Notes under the pieces: generated by a model
Databases searched by the model: none
What the model saw: only the letters and a program-made list of their open reading frames with translations
Told to the model about the DNA's origin: nothing
Shown here: positions 27,286-35,483 of the stretch, one piece after another
How the letters are laid out: every line of letters begins with the position of its first letter
Position numbering within the stretch: the stretch's first letter is position 1
Source of the DNA: G963704535 sp963704535
GTDB taxonomy: Bacteria; Chloroflexota; Chloroflexia; Chloroflexales; Roseiflexaceae
Direction of reading: 5' to 3'
NCBI GenBank assembly: GCA_963704535.1
Contig: OY969916.1
Location: 10,044,001-10,108,000 of the forward strand
Length of the DNA: 64,000 nucleotides
Position numbers and translations under genes: made by a program

Positions 27286-27340
27286 ACTTCGGAAGTCTTG
27301 CTGGGATCTCACAGGATACCCGCCTCAAGACTTCCGAAGT
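27286..27340. repeat. Inverted repeat with 15-bp perfect arms
   Basis: ACTTCGGAAGTCTTG (27286-27300) is repeated inverted as CAAGACTTCCGAAGT (27326-27340). Each arm is itself nearly palindromic. It lies between convergent genes and could be a bidirectional terminator or a small repeat element. Confidence 0.75.
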
Positions 27341-27388
27341 CTGAGCGCCTGAGCTTCGCGGCGACGCTCGAACGACAGGACATTCATG

Positions 27389-27598
27389 TTACGCCATAGA
27401 CTGCTGGGTGACGTGCTCCCAAGGCAAAAGTGTTTCGGGCTGCGCCTTGATCTGCCGCGGCGCGCGCACGAGCAACTGAGGGCCATAGGCGAAGAACTGG
27501 CCATGCTCTTTGCAGTGGAACAGGTTGCGCTCATTGGCAAGCTTACCACCACAGTGCGGACAGGTGTGCGTCGTGGAACAAGTCTCGCGCTGCAACAT
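27389..27598 (-). CDS. Small zinc-ribbon protein
   Basis: 69 residues from an ATG at 27598 with AGGAGG five bases upstream. THTCPHCGGKL and LFHCKEHGQFF give a CxxC plus CxxH zinc-binding pair; the rest (YGPQLLVRAPRQIKAQ) is basic. No family name can be given. The leader carries a strong intrinsic terminator 33 bases before the start, so expression may be controlled by attenuation. Confidence 0.7.
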   Translation of the reverse strand: MLQRETCSTTHTCPHCGGKLANERNLFHCKEHGQFFAYGPQLLVRAPRQIKAQPETLLPWEHVTQQSMA

Positions 27599-28025
27599 AA
27601 TACCCTCCTGATGGCGTGCTGCCTGACGCCAAAAGCCCACCTCGTAACGAGGCGGGCTTCAATTGCCCTGAATGGCAAACAACGCCAATAGCTTTTCTTA
27701 GAGGCGATCATATCATCTTTTTGACCATTTGTAAAGAGGGTGCTCGCGCACGAACCGGCCCAAAAACGATCGCCGAAAATAAAAAAAGTATCTAGTATTC
27801 TCCCAATAGTTGTAGTATAATAACTTCTGTCAATAATTTTAGTCATGTCCGGGACACAGTGAGTAACAACGGACGATTGTTCCCGCCACGCAGCTAATCT
27901 CCTACTAGCCACGACTGGCTTCCTCCCATGCATGCAGGATGCCTCCGCCTGTGCCAGGACACACAGTCACGCCGGCGATCCATTCATGCTTAGGTCGACG
28001 GTGACCTATGAAAGGGGGAAGGTCG
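27599..28025. other. Divergent intergenic region of 427 bp
   Basis: Holds the leader of the zinc-ribbon gene. Minus strand TTGACA (about 27833-27828) could be a -35, but the -10 is not clear. An A/T-rich stretch at 27778-27845 is the least GC-rich DNA in the neighbourhood. No gene is seen in 27700-28007. Confidence 0.45.
27631..27658 (-). terminator. Intrinsic terminator in the leader of the zinc-ribbon gene
   Basis: On the minus strand AGCCCGCCTCG TTA CGAGGTGGGCT is followed by TTTT. It precedes the AGGAGG of the small gene on the same strand. It either ends an upstream short transcript or acts as an attenuator. Confidence 0.7.
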
Positions 28026-28421
28026 ATGATCGACCCGACGATTCAGCGACTCCTCGAACAGGTAATCGATTCTCCGATTAAGCTCCAGCTACTGTTGATG
28101 TTCTATGAGAATCCGCGGATGGAGGGCACCTCCTCCCAGATCGCGGAGCGGATCTACCGTGACATCTGGAGCGCCCGCGAGGCGCTGCGTGAGCTTGCCG
28201 AAGATGGCATCCTCAGTGCCACGAGCCAGGTAGGCGAAGTGGTCTACCGATACCGACCACGCGCCGACTGCGTCGAGCCGATCTTCCGCCTAGCGCAAAG
28301 CTACAACGAGCCCTTGGAGCGCGATCAGCTTCAGCGGCTGCTCCGCGAAGTCGCCAGCTATGCGCCCTACCGGCGTGCCTCACGCGGTGGGATCGCGTTT
28401 GAGTGGCAGCCGGTGATGTGA
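28026..28421 (+). CDS. Winged-helix DNA-binding protein
   Basis: 131 residues from the ATG at 28026 with AAGGGGGAAGG upstream (the ATG at 28008 lies before that site). IKLQLLLMFYENPRMEGTSSQIAERIYRDIWSAREALRELAEDGIL is a helix-turn-helix followed by a wing, as in MarR/ArsR-like or transcription-factor-like winged helices. The C-terminus is basic (YAPYRRASRGG). It resembles stand-alone HTH proteins common in Chloroflexota. Targets are unknown. Confidence 0.7.
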   Translation: MIDPTIQRLLEQVIDSPIKLQLLLMFYENPRMEGTSSQIAERIYRDIWSAREALRELAEDGILSATSQVGEVVYRYRPRADCVEPIFRLAQSYNEPLERDQLQRLLREVASYAPYRRASRGGIAFEWQPVM

Positions 28422-28575
28422 TCTTTTTCGAGCGGGTGGGCGATCGTCCACCGTTCAAACGCAATCTGTGGGCTGGCTGGAGAGGGCAAACGCCTCGCCA
28501 TCCGGCCCTTTTGTTGCCCATCGTGATCTGCCGCTCAAGGGTTGTAACGCCACGCCATGTATCGAGACTATACGA

Positions 28576-28581
28576 TATAAT
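28576..28581 (+). promoter_or_regulatory. Consensus -10 box upstream of the molybdoenzyme
   Basis: TATAAT stands about 108 bp before the start of the molybdopterin oxidoreductase. No good -35 at 17 bp, so the promoter call is weak. The rest of 28422-28688 shows no gene. Confidence 0.3.
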
Positions 28582-28688
28582 GCAAGCCGTCCAACCGCGA
28601 TAGCCAATCTTTCGCCACAGCGTACACAGAACCGACACAGCCGCTGGTCGGCTGGCTGCTGTGATCGCTGCGGCAGGAGTACGATCAC

Positions 28689-29303
28689 ATGTTTAACGCA
28701 TTTCGCAAGAAGTTCGACCGGACCACGCCCGAGGTACAGCACCGTATCCCTCCTGGCCAGTACCTGACCGAAAAGTTTCCGGTGCTACAGTTTGGCGATG
28801 TCCCGACCTATCACGACCTCGAGCAGACGTGGGATCTGCGTGTCTGGGGCGAGATCGAGGGAGAGGCTAGCTTTTCATTCGCCGAGTTTCGTGCGCTCCC
28901 GACCATCCATATCACCACCGACATCCACTGCGTGACCCGCTGGAGCAAGCTCGATACGCAGTGGGAAGGCATCCAGTTCAAAGAGTTTCTTAAGCATATC
29001 CCGCCGCTCAAGCCGACGGCGAAGTACGTGCTCTTTCACTGTGAGCAGGGCTATACCGCCAATGTGCCGCTCGACCTGATGCTTGAGGACGATGCGCTGT
29101 TGGCTTATAAGTACGCCGGCCAGGAGCTTGCCCCTGAGCACGGCTACCCGTTGCGCTCACTGGTGCCCAAGAAGTACTTCTGGAAGAGCGCCAAGTGGCT
29201 GCGCGGCATTGAGTTCCTCGACGAAGACCGCCTTGGCTTCTGGGAGCGCTACGGCTACAATAACAATGCCGACCCGTGGCAGGAAGAGCGCTACTCCGAC
29301 TAA
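28689..29303 (+). CDS. Sulfite-oxidase-like molybdopterin oxidoreductase
   Basis: 204 residues, the size of a single catalytic domain. ITTDIHCVTRWSKLDTQWEG carries the conserved Cys that binds molybdenum and the following Arg of the sulfite oxidase/MsrP (YedY) fold; HCEQGYTANVPLD and GYPLRSLVPKKYFWKSAKW are further family blocks. There is no Tat signal or heme domain, so it should be cytosolic, as in many short archaeal and Chloroflexota homologues. Substrate is unknown. It stands alone, followed by a hairpin repeat and a tRNA gene on the other strand. Confidence 0.9.
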   Translation: MFNAFRKKFDRTTPEVQHRIPPGQYLTEKFPVLQFGDVPTYHDLEQTWDLRVWGEIEGEASFSFAEFRALPTIHITTDIHCVTRWSKLDTQWEGIQFKEFLKHIPPLKPTAKYVLFHCEQGYTANVPLDLMLEDDALLAYKYAGQELAPEHGYPLRSLVPKKYFWKSAKWLRGIEFLDEDRLGFWERYGYNNNADPWQEERYSD

Positions 29304-29311
29304 GACTTTAC

Positions 29312-29370
29312 AGTTCTGGGAAAAAGGGGGTTGAGAGGCAGCCCCCTCAGTCTCCCCCACTCACACTCCA
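29312..29370. repeat. Hairpin repeat, core copy
   Basis: GGGAAAAAGGGGGTTGAGAG then GCAGCCCCCTCAGTCTCCCC follows the molybdoenzyme stop. Likely terminator. Confidence 0.65.
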
Positions 29371-29393
29371 GACAACATGATCGTCAAAATTCA

Positions 29394-29427
29394 TTAGGGA
29401 GTGAAGGTGATCACCTTCACTCCCTAA
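29394..29427. terminator. Perfect 34-bp palindrome, probable tRNA terminator
   Basis: The half site TTAGGGAGTGAAGGTGA is followed at once by its exact inverse with no loop. It lies 15 bp beyond the tRNA 3' end (minus strand) and ends in CCCTAA/TTAGGG, so it probably terminates the tRNA transcript; it could also be a protein-binding dyad. Confidence 0.6.
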
Positions 29428-29442
29428 CCATACACAGATCTG

Positions 29443-29518
<76 letters not shown>

Positions 29519-29637
29519 ATTAGAACGTTTTACGAATAAAGAAACGCAATCTCCAAATTGCGCGGCCAGCATAGTACCACAACAACAGGTGCCTGTCAAA
29601 CGCGATCCCGAGCGCTGCTGCCCGCACGGCTACCGGG

Positions 29638-31002
29638 TTACGCCGGACCAAGCTTCTCAGCTGCGCCCAAGTGCTGCGCGCGGGCGTAGAGCAGCTCAAT
29701 CAGCACCTGGCCGTGCCGCACCAGATCCTGGAGCGGGAGCCGCTCGTTCGGCGCGGTCGTGGCGCTATCGTGGCGGGCGCAACTGAGTGCGGCCACCGGG
29801 ATGCCGAACGCCTCGGCGAAGAAATGCAGCGGCTGGGTGAAGGGGCCTTGCGGAAGCAACACCAGCGGCGCACCATACAGCGACTCGCCGGCGGCGCTCA
29901 CCTGCTGGATGAACGGGTGGTCGAAGGGCATATGGACGCCAGGGTAACCGCCCGGCAGTCGCTCGATCGCGATGTCGCCCAGGCCCTTCTCCTGAAGATG
30001 CGCGCGAAGCAGGTCCATGATCGCCTGGGGATGCTGCCGTGGCACCAGTTGGAAGTCGATCCGCGCCGTGGCGGCGATCGGGATAATGGCGAGGTCGCCG
30101 GCGGGCTCGACGTGCAGCGTGGTGATATTGCAGGTCGGTAGGGTTGCCTCGGTACGCACTAGCGAGGCGCCGGCCATGCCGAACATAAATTGCGGGATGC
30201 CCCAGGCCTCCAGGCGGCTGGCTTCGGCGAGGGGCACGGCTCGGAGCGCCTGGCTCTCGGCGCGGTTAGGCCCCTCGACGTCGTCATAGAAGCCGCCGAT
30301 CAGCACCTCCTCCTCCTCGCTCTTGATCTGGGCGAACGCCCAGATCAGCCGCCAGAGCGGATTGGGCACGCTGGCGGCTAGTCCTGGTGGCAGCGCCTGG
30401 TTCGCGCCATTGGCCCGCAGGCGTGCCTGCAGCAAGCCCTTGACACCGCTGTAGCAGAGCGGCCGGTCGTGCGCGTCACGCTCGCCGCCGGTCGACAGGC
30501 AGGCGTCGGCCTTGAACAGCGCGCGCGAGTCGGCGATCGCCGCGCCCAAGTGCGGGCTGCCGATCAGCCCCTCGCCCTCGGCGACCACCACCACCCCGCA
30601 GGGCAGCTCGCCCTCGCTCGCGATCAGGGACGCGATCGCGTTGAGATGCGCGACCAGCGGGCCCTTGCCGGCGGCAATGCCCCGGCCATATAGGATTCCC
30701 TCGCGCTCGGCCAACTGGAATGGCTCATGGTGCCACGCGCGCCACGGCCCTGGCGATGGAACGTCGTAGTGGTGATAGAGCATCAGCGTCCACGGCTGCC
30801 GGCCAGCCCGCCGCCCGATCACCACCGGCGCTCCGGGCGTCGTGAGCGTCTGGACTTCCAGGCCACAGCCGCTCATCAGCGCCGCCACCTTGGCGGCGAC
30901 GGCGATCAGCTCGTCGGTCTGGCCGGCGACGCCCGGCTGACTCAGAAGCTGTTCCAGGTCATCCAGCAGATGATCGATTGAGATAATGGCCAATTCAGCC
31001 AC
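29638..31002 (-). CDS. M20-family peptidase homologue lacking most metal ligands (probable pseudoenzyme)
   Basis: 454 residues, GTG start. Fold and length match M20/M28-like dipeptidases (carnosinase/CPG2 group): LMLYHHYDVPSP (His78, Asp80), EGILYGRGIAAGKGPLVAHL, VVVVAEGEGLIGSPHL, CYSGVKGLLQARL and a C-terminal APNERLPL. However the usual GRGxxDDKG Asp is replaced (A110-A111-G), the Glu-Glu of EGxEExGS is G145-L146, the ISD Asp is Thr171, and the final metal His near APNE is Thr. Only the first metal His and the base-supporting Asp remain. It may therefore bind rather than cleave peptides. The reading frame is intact and conserved-looking, so it is not a decayed gene. Confidence 0.8.
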   Translation of the reverse strand: MAELAIISIDHLLDDLEQLLSQPGVAGQTDELIAVAAKVAALMSGCGLEVQTLTTPGAPVVIGRRAGRQPWTLMLYHHYDVPSPGPWRAWHHEPFQLAEREGILYGRGIAAGKGPLVAHLNAIASLIASEGELPCGVVVVAEGEGLIGSPHLGAAIADSRALFKADACLSTGGERDAHDRPLCYSGVKGLLQARLRANGANQALPPGLAASVPNPLWRLIWAFAQIKSEEEEVLIGGFYDDVEGPNRAESQALRAVPLAEASRLEAWGIPQFMFGMAGASLVRTEATLPTCNITTLHVEPAGDLAIIPIAATARIDFQLVPRQHPQAIMDLLRAHLQEKGLGDIAIERLPGGYPGVHMPFDHPFIQQVSAAGESLYGAPLVLLPQGPFTQPLHFFAEAFGIPVAALSCARHDSATTAPNERLPLQDLVRHGQVLIELLYARAQHLGAAEKLGPA

Positions 31003-31270
31003 GTTGTGCCCCTATCTGGGTGTGAGGTCATACGTCATTATAGCACAGTGCGGGGCGCCGCCCGCCGTCGCGGAGGATAGCAGCTTCACGCTGCGCGCAG
31101 GGCCGGCGAAGAGCGTGGCGGTTCTTAAGCTGTGGTAAACTGTCGCACAACGACCTCACCAAGTGAACAGCCCATCAAAGCCACCGACTGTACGGACGCG
31201 CGTTCGCTGCGGTGATACGCTGACGCTTCCACGGGTTCAGAATGACCAAAAGCATAGAGTGAGTGTGACC

Positions 31271-32185
31271 ATGACCGCGACAACTTCACGACCAGATCAC
31301 GTGCTTCCACTCAAGCGGGCGCTGGCGACCGCCGAAGCGGGCGGCTACGCGCTGGGCGCGTTCTCGCCCCGCTACACGCCGATGATCCGCGCGGTGCTGC
31401 GGGCTGGCCAGCACAACCGCTCGCCGCTGATCGTCCAGATCTCCAGCGGCGAGCTTAAGCACTACGGGATCACCCCGGCCGAGTTCGCCGGCGAGTTCTA
31501 CGCCGCCGTGCGCGACGAGCGGATCACCGTCCCACTGGTGCTGCACCTCGATCACACCAAAGACCTGGAGACGATCGCGGCGGCGATCAGCGCCGGGTTC
31601 ACATCGGTGATGATCGACGCCTCCGAGAAGCCGCTGGCCGAGAATATCGCCACCACCACGGAGGTCGTCGACTACGCCCACAGCCGTGGGGTCTCGGTCG
31701 AGGCCGAGTTGGGGATGATCGGGACGACCGACTTTGTCGAGACCGATCGCGACGAGGAGCTGTACACCGACCCGCAGGAGGCCGAGCGCTTCGTGCGCGA
31801 GACGGCGGTCGACGCGCTGGCGGTGTCGGTCGGCACGGCCCACGGCGTCTATATGGTTCGCCAGCCCAGGATCGACTACGAGCGACTGCGGGCGATCCGG
31901 GCGCTGACCCCGGTTCATCTGGTGCTCCACGGCGGGTCGGGGGTGCCGGCCGAGATGATGGCCCAGGCGATCCGGTTGCCGGGCGGGGGCGGTGTGAGCA
32001 AGGTGAATATCGCCACCGATCTGGAGTTGGCGCTGCTGGCGGCCCTGGGGCGCGAGGAGCGTATGACCAACGCCGAATGCTTGGCGCTCGCCCCCGATCG
32101 ACTGGCGCAGGGCCGGGCGGCCGTCGAGCGCACGGTCGGCGACAAGATCTGCAACTTCCTGGGCAGCCAGGGGCGGGCCTGGTAA
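31271..32185 (+). CDS. Class II fructose-bisphosphate aldolase family protein
   Basis: 304 residues from the ATG at 31271; upstream frame to 31163 is not credible. LVLHLDHTKD carries the base Asp94 and zinc ligand His95, SVGTAHGVY the zinc His191, LVLHGGSGVP the zinc His220, and SKVNIATDLE the phosphate-binding Asn-Ile-x-Thr. VEAELGMIG is the conserved Glu segment. It splits or joins a ketose bisphosphate using zinc; fructose-, tagatose- or sulfoquinovose-type substrates cannot be told apart here. It stands alone and is followed by the AAGAACC heptamer locus. Confidence 0.88.
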   Translation: MTATTSRPDHVLPLKRALATAEAGGYALGAFSPRYTPMIRAVLRAGQHNRSPLIVQISSGELKHYGITPAEFAGEFYAAVRDERITVPLVLHLDHTKDLETIAAAISAGFTSVMIDASEKPLAENIATTTEVVDYAHSRGVSVEAELGMIGTTDFVETDRDEELYTDPQEAERFVRETAVDALAVSVGTAHGVYMVRQPRIDYERLRAIRALTPVHLVLHGGSGVPAEMMAQAIRLPGGGGVSKVNIATDLELALLAALGREERMTNAECLALAPDRLAQGRAAVERTVGDKICNFLGSQGRAW

Positions 32186-32403
32186 GAACCAAGAACAAAG
32201 AACCGAGAACAAAGAACCGAGAACCAAGAACCAAGAACCGAGCCAGGGCACGTAAGGGCGTATTGCATACGCCCCCCACAGAACCTCGAAGAACCAAGAA
32301 CCAAGAACCAAGAACCAAGAACCGAGCCAGGGCACGTAAGGGTGTATTGCATACGCCCCCCACAGAACCTCGAAGAACCGAGAACCAAGAACCAAGAACG
32401 TCA
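32183..32403. repeat. Large heptamer locus, unit AAGAACC, with two embedded palindromes
   Basis: Runs of AAGAACC, AAGAACA, GAGAACC and GAGAACA in strict 7-base register occur at about 32186-32240, 32289-32324 and 32372-32400. Between them lie two copies of a 50-bp spacer that contains GGGCGTATTGCATACGCCCC (32256-32275 and, as GGGTGT..., from 32340). The two spacers are 84 bp apart, which is 12 heptamers. Confidence 0.9.
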
Positions 32404-33513
32404 GCCCTTCACTGTTTCACGGTCGGTTCTCGTGAGCGCAGGTGATCGTCGTAGCGCCGCGACCCGCCGTCCGATACCAATCATCGGCTGCTCGATCCAG
32501 TGGTATGTGATCGCGGATACGCCCACAGTTGCGGCCAGCCAGAGCAGCAAGTTCAGCGCGGGCGGTCCTGGATCTCCGATCACGTGGATCACAATGATAT
32601 GTGACAGATAGATACTGTAGCTGATCTCGCCCACATAGCACAGCCAGCGCGGAAACGCCCGCTCCCGTAGTATGAAGACCGCGCTGAAGACCACGATCGC
32701 CGCGATACGCGGGCCGGCGTACGAGGGCCGGTGCCACCACACCGTCCCCACCAGGACCGGCAGCGCCAGCGCCACGATCGCCAGTAGCTGCCAGCGGGCG
32801 ACCTCGCCTTGGTACAGCCGGTAGAAGACGGTGCCGAGAAATAGCCCGGCAAGGCTGCTCAGGAGCTCTAGGGGCAGCGAGTACCCGCGCAGCAGGAGCG
32901 CCCCCTCGACCACGGCCGCCGTCAGTAGCATTGCCACGGCGATGAAGCTGCTCTTGCGGTGAACATGCAGCGCGAATAGGAGCGATACCGCGCCATAGAA
33001 GGCCAGCTCGATCGTCAGCGACCAAAACGTCGATTGCACATGCGGGATACCGAAGAACTGATGCGCCATCGTGAAATTGGCCAGGATCGCAAATGGAGCG
33101 GTCGTCTCCGATGCCCCAACCAGTACGGTGGCAACGATACAGACCCAGTAGAGCGGATACAAACGAAAGATCCGGCCGACCCAGAAGCGGCCGAGCGAGG
33201 CCTGGCGCTCCAGCGACAGAGGTATCACGAACCCTGAGCACAAAAAGAACACAAATACGCCCCAGTTGCCGCTATCAAAGCTGTGGCTGCGGAAGAAATC
33301 GAAGTCCGGCGAGATGCGGTTCAGCGCGTGCGTCCCGAACACGAGCAGGACGGCGATCCCACGCAACGCATCCAGGAAGACCAGGCGGGACTTCGCGACC
33401 GTCTGAGCAGGGGGAGTTTGAGAGGGCTGGCCCCTAACGATCCCTTCTCCACGATGGATCGCGAGTGGCACAGGAGCCTCTTCAGATAGTTTCTTAGCAG
33501 CAGGCGCGGACAT
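32401..33513 (-). CDS. Acyltransferase 3 family membrane protein (OafA/YrhL type)
   Basis: 370 residues, about ten transmembrane helices. RLVFLDALRGIAVLLVFGTH is the first-helix motif of acyltransferase 3 proteins with the catalytic His, GVFVFFLCSGFVI and RIFRLYPLYW follow at the standard spacing, and STFWSLTIELAFY is the conserved central motif. They O-acylate surface sugars or lipids in the membrane. Oddly, residues about 6-38 are encoded by a copy of the hairpin repeat, and no other start codon exists between the repeat and the first helix. So the repeat now supplies the start and N-terminus. The 3' end touches the heptamer locus. Confidence 0.88.
   Translation of the reverse strand: MSAPAAKKLSEEAPVPLAIHRGEGIVRGQPSQTPPAQTVAKSRLVFLDALRGIAVLLVFGTHALNRISPDFDFFRSHSFDSGNWGVFVFFLCSGFVIPLSLERQASLGRFWVGRIFRLYPLYWVCIVATVLVGASETTAPFAILANFTMAHQFFGIPHVQSTFWSLTIELAFYGAVSLLFALHVHRKSSFIAVAMLLTAAVVEGALLLRGYSLPLELLSSLAGLFLGTVFYRLYQGEVARWQLLAIVALALPVLVGTVWWHRPSYAGPRIAAIVVFSAVFILRERAFPRWLCYVGEISYSIYLSHIIVIHVIGDPGPPALNLLLWLAATVGVSAITYHWIEQPMIGIGRRVAALRRSPALTRTDRETVKG
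33401..33496. repeat. Hairpin repeat inside the 5' end of the acyltransferase gene
   Basis: GTCTGAGCAGGGGGAGTTTG, core AGAGGGCTGGCCCCTAACG, then CCTTCTCCACGATGGATCG and right end CCTCTTCAGATAGTTTCTTA. Same element as at 27183-27277, more diverged. Confidence 0.8.
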
Positions 33514-33690
33514 GATAGAGTGACTCCCAGTGCAGGTATGAAAGAGATTGTTTCCACTATACTGCTCTCGTGAAATAGATCAAGCGCGATTACGTAGCAG
33601 AAATGGATCGAAGCCGGGCGCCGCTTGCTATCCTGGTTGGTCGCTTTTATAAAGGATGTGCAATCATTCACAAAATTGAGAGGGAGCGCG

Positions 33691-34929
33691 ATGCGGATCG
33701 TGTTGATGGCGTCCGGCACGCGCGGCGATGTGCAGCCCATGATCGCATTGGGCACGGCGCTGCGTCGGGTGGGATATGCGGTGCGGGTGGTTGCCGGCTC
33801 GAACTTCGCCGCGTGGATCGAGGCGTATAGGCTGGAGGTTTACCCAACCCTGGACATGGAGGCGCTGATGCAGAGCGAACTTGGCATCGCGTGGGCCGAG
33901 GGCGCCAGCCAGCGCGCACAGCTCCAGTCGATGAAAGCGCTGTTGCACCGCATGCGCGACCGTATGGTCCACGATACCATCCACGGGACGCAGGGGGCCG
34001 ACCTGTTGATCTGTGGCTTTGTCGCCGAGCCGCTTGCCCAGTCCATCAGCGAGAAGCGCGGCACGGCGCAGGTGACGGTCGCGCTCCAGCCCTACCGTGC
34101 GACGCGGGCTGGTCCGGCCAGCCTCCTGCCGCCGCTCCCGCGCGCGAACAGCGTGCTCAATCGCTGGATGGGCGCGCTGACCGAGAGGCTCAGTTGGTCG
34201 ATCGTGCAAGAGGTGGTGGGGGCGCTGCGGGCCGAGTTGGGCTTGCCGCCACACACCGCCGGCACGTACCTCCGCGCCGCGCGCTCGGTCCCCGCGCTCT
34301 ACGCCATGAGCGCCCACGTCGTCCCGCCGATCGACGACGCGCAGGTGTCCACCACCGGATATCTGTTTTTAGACGAGGACAGCCCGCCTCCGGCAGAGCT
34401 TCAGCGCTTTGTCGAGGCCGGCGATCCACCGATCTACATTGGCTTCGGCAGCATGCCCAGCAGCGACCCCGCCCGCATCACCAGCCTGGTGGTCGAGGCG
34501 CTGGCGCGGCTTGGGCGGCGGGGAGTGCTGGCGCGGGGCTGGGGTGGAGCGACCGCGCGGGAACTCCCCGACACGATCTATCCGCTCGATACGGCGCCCC
34601 ATCATTGGCTGTTCCCACGCATGGCCGCGCTGGTCCATCACGGCGGCGCCGGGACAACCGCAGCCGGCCTGCGCGCAGGTAAGCCGACGCTGATCGTGCC
34701 GCACATGGCCGACCAGCCGTATTGGGGGCGCCGGGTCTACGAGCTTGGTGTCGGCGCGCGGCCACTGCCACGCGGCAAGCTGACGGCGGATGCGCTGGCG
34801 CGGCGGCTGGAGACGCTCCTGACCGATACGAGCATCAGTGCCAAGGCTGCCGCGCTGGGCGAGCGCATACGGGCCGAAGATGGGGTCGAGAACGCCGTCG
34901 GCTGGATTCGGCGGTTCCGCGTCTCCTAA
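33691..34929 (+). CDS. UDP-glycosyltransferase, sterol/macrolide glucosyltransferase type (GT1/GT28-like)
   Basis: 412 residues from the ATG at 33691 after GAGGGAGCGCG. The N-terminus MRIVLMASGTRGDVQPMIAL is the glycine-rich acceptor-side loop of UDP-glucose:sterol glucosyltransferases and the related rhamnosyl- and macrolide transferases. IYIGFGSMPSSDPARI opens the donor domain and PHHWLFPRMAALVHHGGAGT followed by GKPTLIVPHMADQPYWGRRV is the nucleotide-sugar signature. A cytosolic or membrane-associated enzyme that glycosylates a lipid or small molecule; acceptor unknown. No biosynthetic partners lie next to it. Confidence 0.9.
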   Translation: MRIVLMASGTRGDVQPMIALGTALRRVGYAVRVVAGSNFAAWIEAYRLEVYPTLDMEALMQSELGIAWAEGASQRAQLQSMKALLHRMRDRMVHDTIHGTQGADLLICGFVAEPLAQSISEKRGTAQVTVALQPYRATRAGPASLLPPLPRANSVLNRWMGALTERLSWSIVQEVVGALRAELGLPPHTAGTYLRAARSVPALYAMSAHVVPPIDDAQVSTTGYLFLDEDSPPPAELQRFVEAGDPPIYIGFGSMPSSDPARITSLVVEALARLGRRGVLARGWGGATARELPDTIYPLDTAPHHWLFPRMAALVHHGGAGTTAAGLRAGKPTLIVPHMADQPYWGRRVYELGVGARPLPRGKLTADALARRLETLLTDTSISAKAAALGERIRAEDGVENAVGWIRRFRVS

Positions 34930-34931
34930 TG

Positions 34932-35483
34932 CTACTCGTACAACTCATCGACCGCCAGGGTCCATCCTGGGACGGCCGGTTCCGCCTTGGCAAGCTCGCC
35001 ACGCCGATAGATCGTTGGGGTGTCAGGATCGCTGGCCCGATAGACTTTGACGACTTTCTCACTCAATAAATCGACATCCCATACAACCTGCGTACCCGTA
35101 GCAAAGTAGTCGGCCCGCTTCTCCGCAAGCGCGCGTTCGGACGTCGGCCCGTAGTCATTTTCGCTACGGACTTCGACGGCAAAGGCCGGCGCACCTTCCA
35201 GAAAGCGCATGCCGGTACGTTTGCCGGTATGAAATGCCGCGTCAGGACTGAATGACATACGATGCGGTAGCTTGACGATGAAGCCGGTATTATCCCCATA
35301 GGCCCGCCCGCTTTTTGTACGCCGCGCGTAGGCGAGCAAACTGGCGTAGATGATACCGCTCGCGCTGCTAGGCAAATCTCCGGTCGGTGACATGAGGACG
35401 AGTTCTCCATTGACAAGTTCGGCTTTTGCATGATCGGGTAGACGATAAAGATCGGCAAGTGTCGCCTGTGTTGATGTTGCCAT
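34932..35483 (-). CDS. Uma2 family (DUF820) putative endonuclease
   Basis: 183 residues from an ATG at 35483 with AGGAGG six bases upstream. TLADLYRLPDHAKAELVNGELV then FSPDAAFH and AFAVEVRSENDYG match the Uma2 fold, a PD-(D/E)XK-type nuclease relative: Asp in FSPDA and Glu-x-Arg in VEVRSE take the catalytic places (Arg instead of Lys). These proteins are highly expanded in Cyanobacteria and Chloroflexota and their role is unsettled. Converges on the glycosyltransferase with 2 bp between stops. Confidence 0.88.
   Translation of the reverse strand: MATSTQATLADLYRLPDHAKAELVNGELVLMSPTGDLPSSASGIIYASLLAYARRTKSGRAYGDNTGFIVKLPHRMSFSPDAAFHTGKRTGMRFLEGAPAFAVEVRSENDYGPTSERALAEKRADYFATGTQVVWDVDLLSEKVVKVYRASDPDTPTIYRRGELAKAEPAVPGWTLAVDELYE

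Noticed and set aside
27599..27700. Possible T-box riboswitch before the zinc-ribbon gene
   Set aside because: A terminator is present but no T-box sequence or specifier loop was seen, and the downstream gene is not an amino-acid gene.
31163..31270. Upstream extension of the aldolase frame
   Set aside because: Ser/Arg/Thr-rich with no match to the aldolase fold; the ATG at 31271 fits the family start.
32183..32403. Possible CRISPR array
   Set aside because: Period is 7 or 84 bp with no unique spacers of 30-40 bp and no cas genes nearby.
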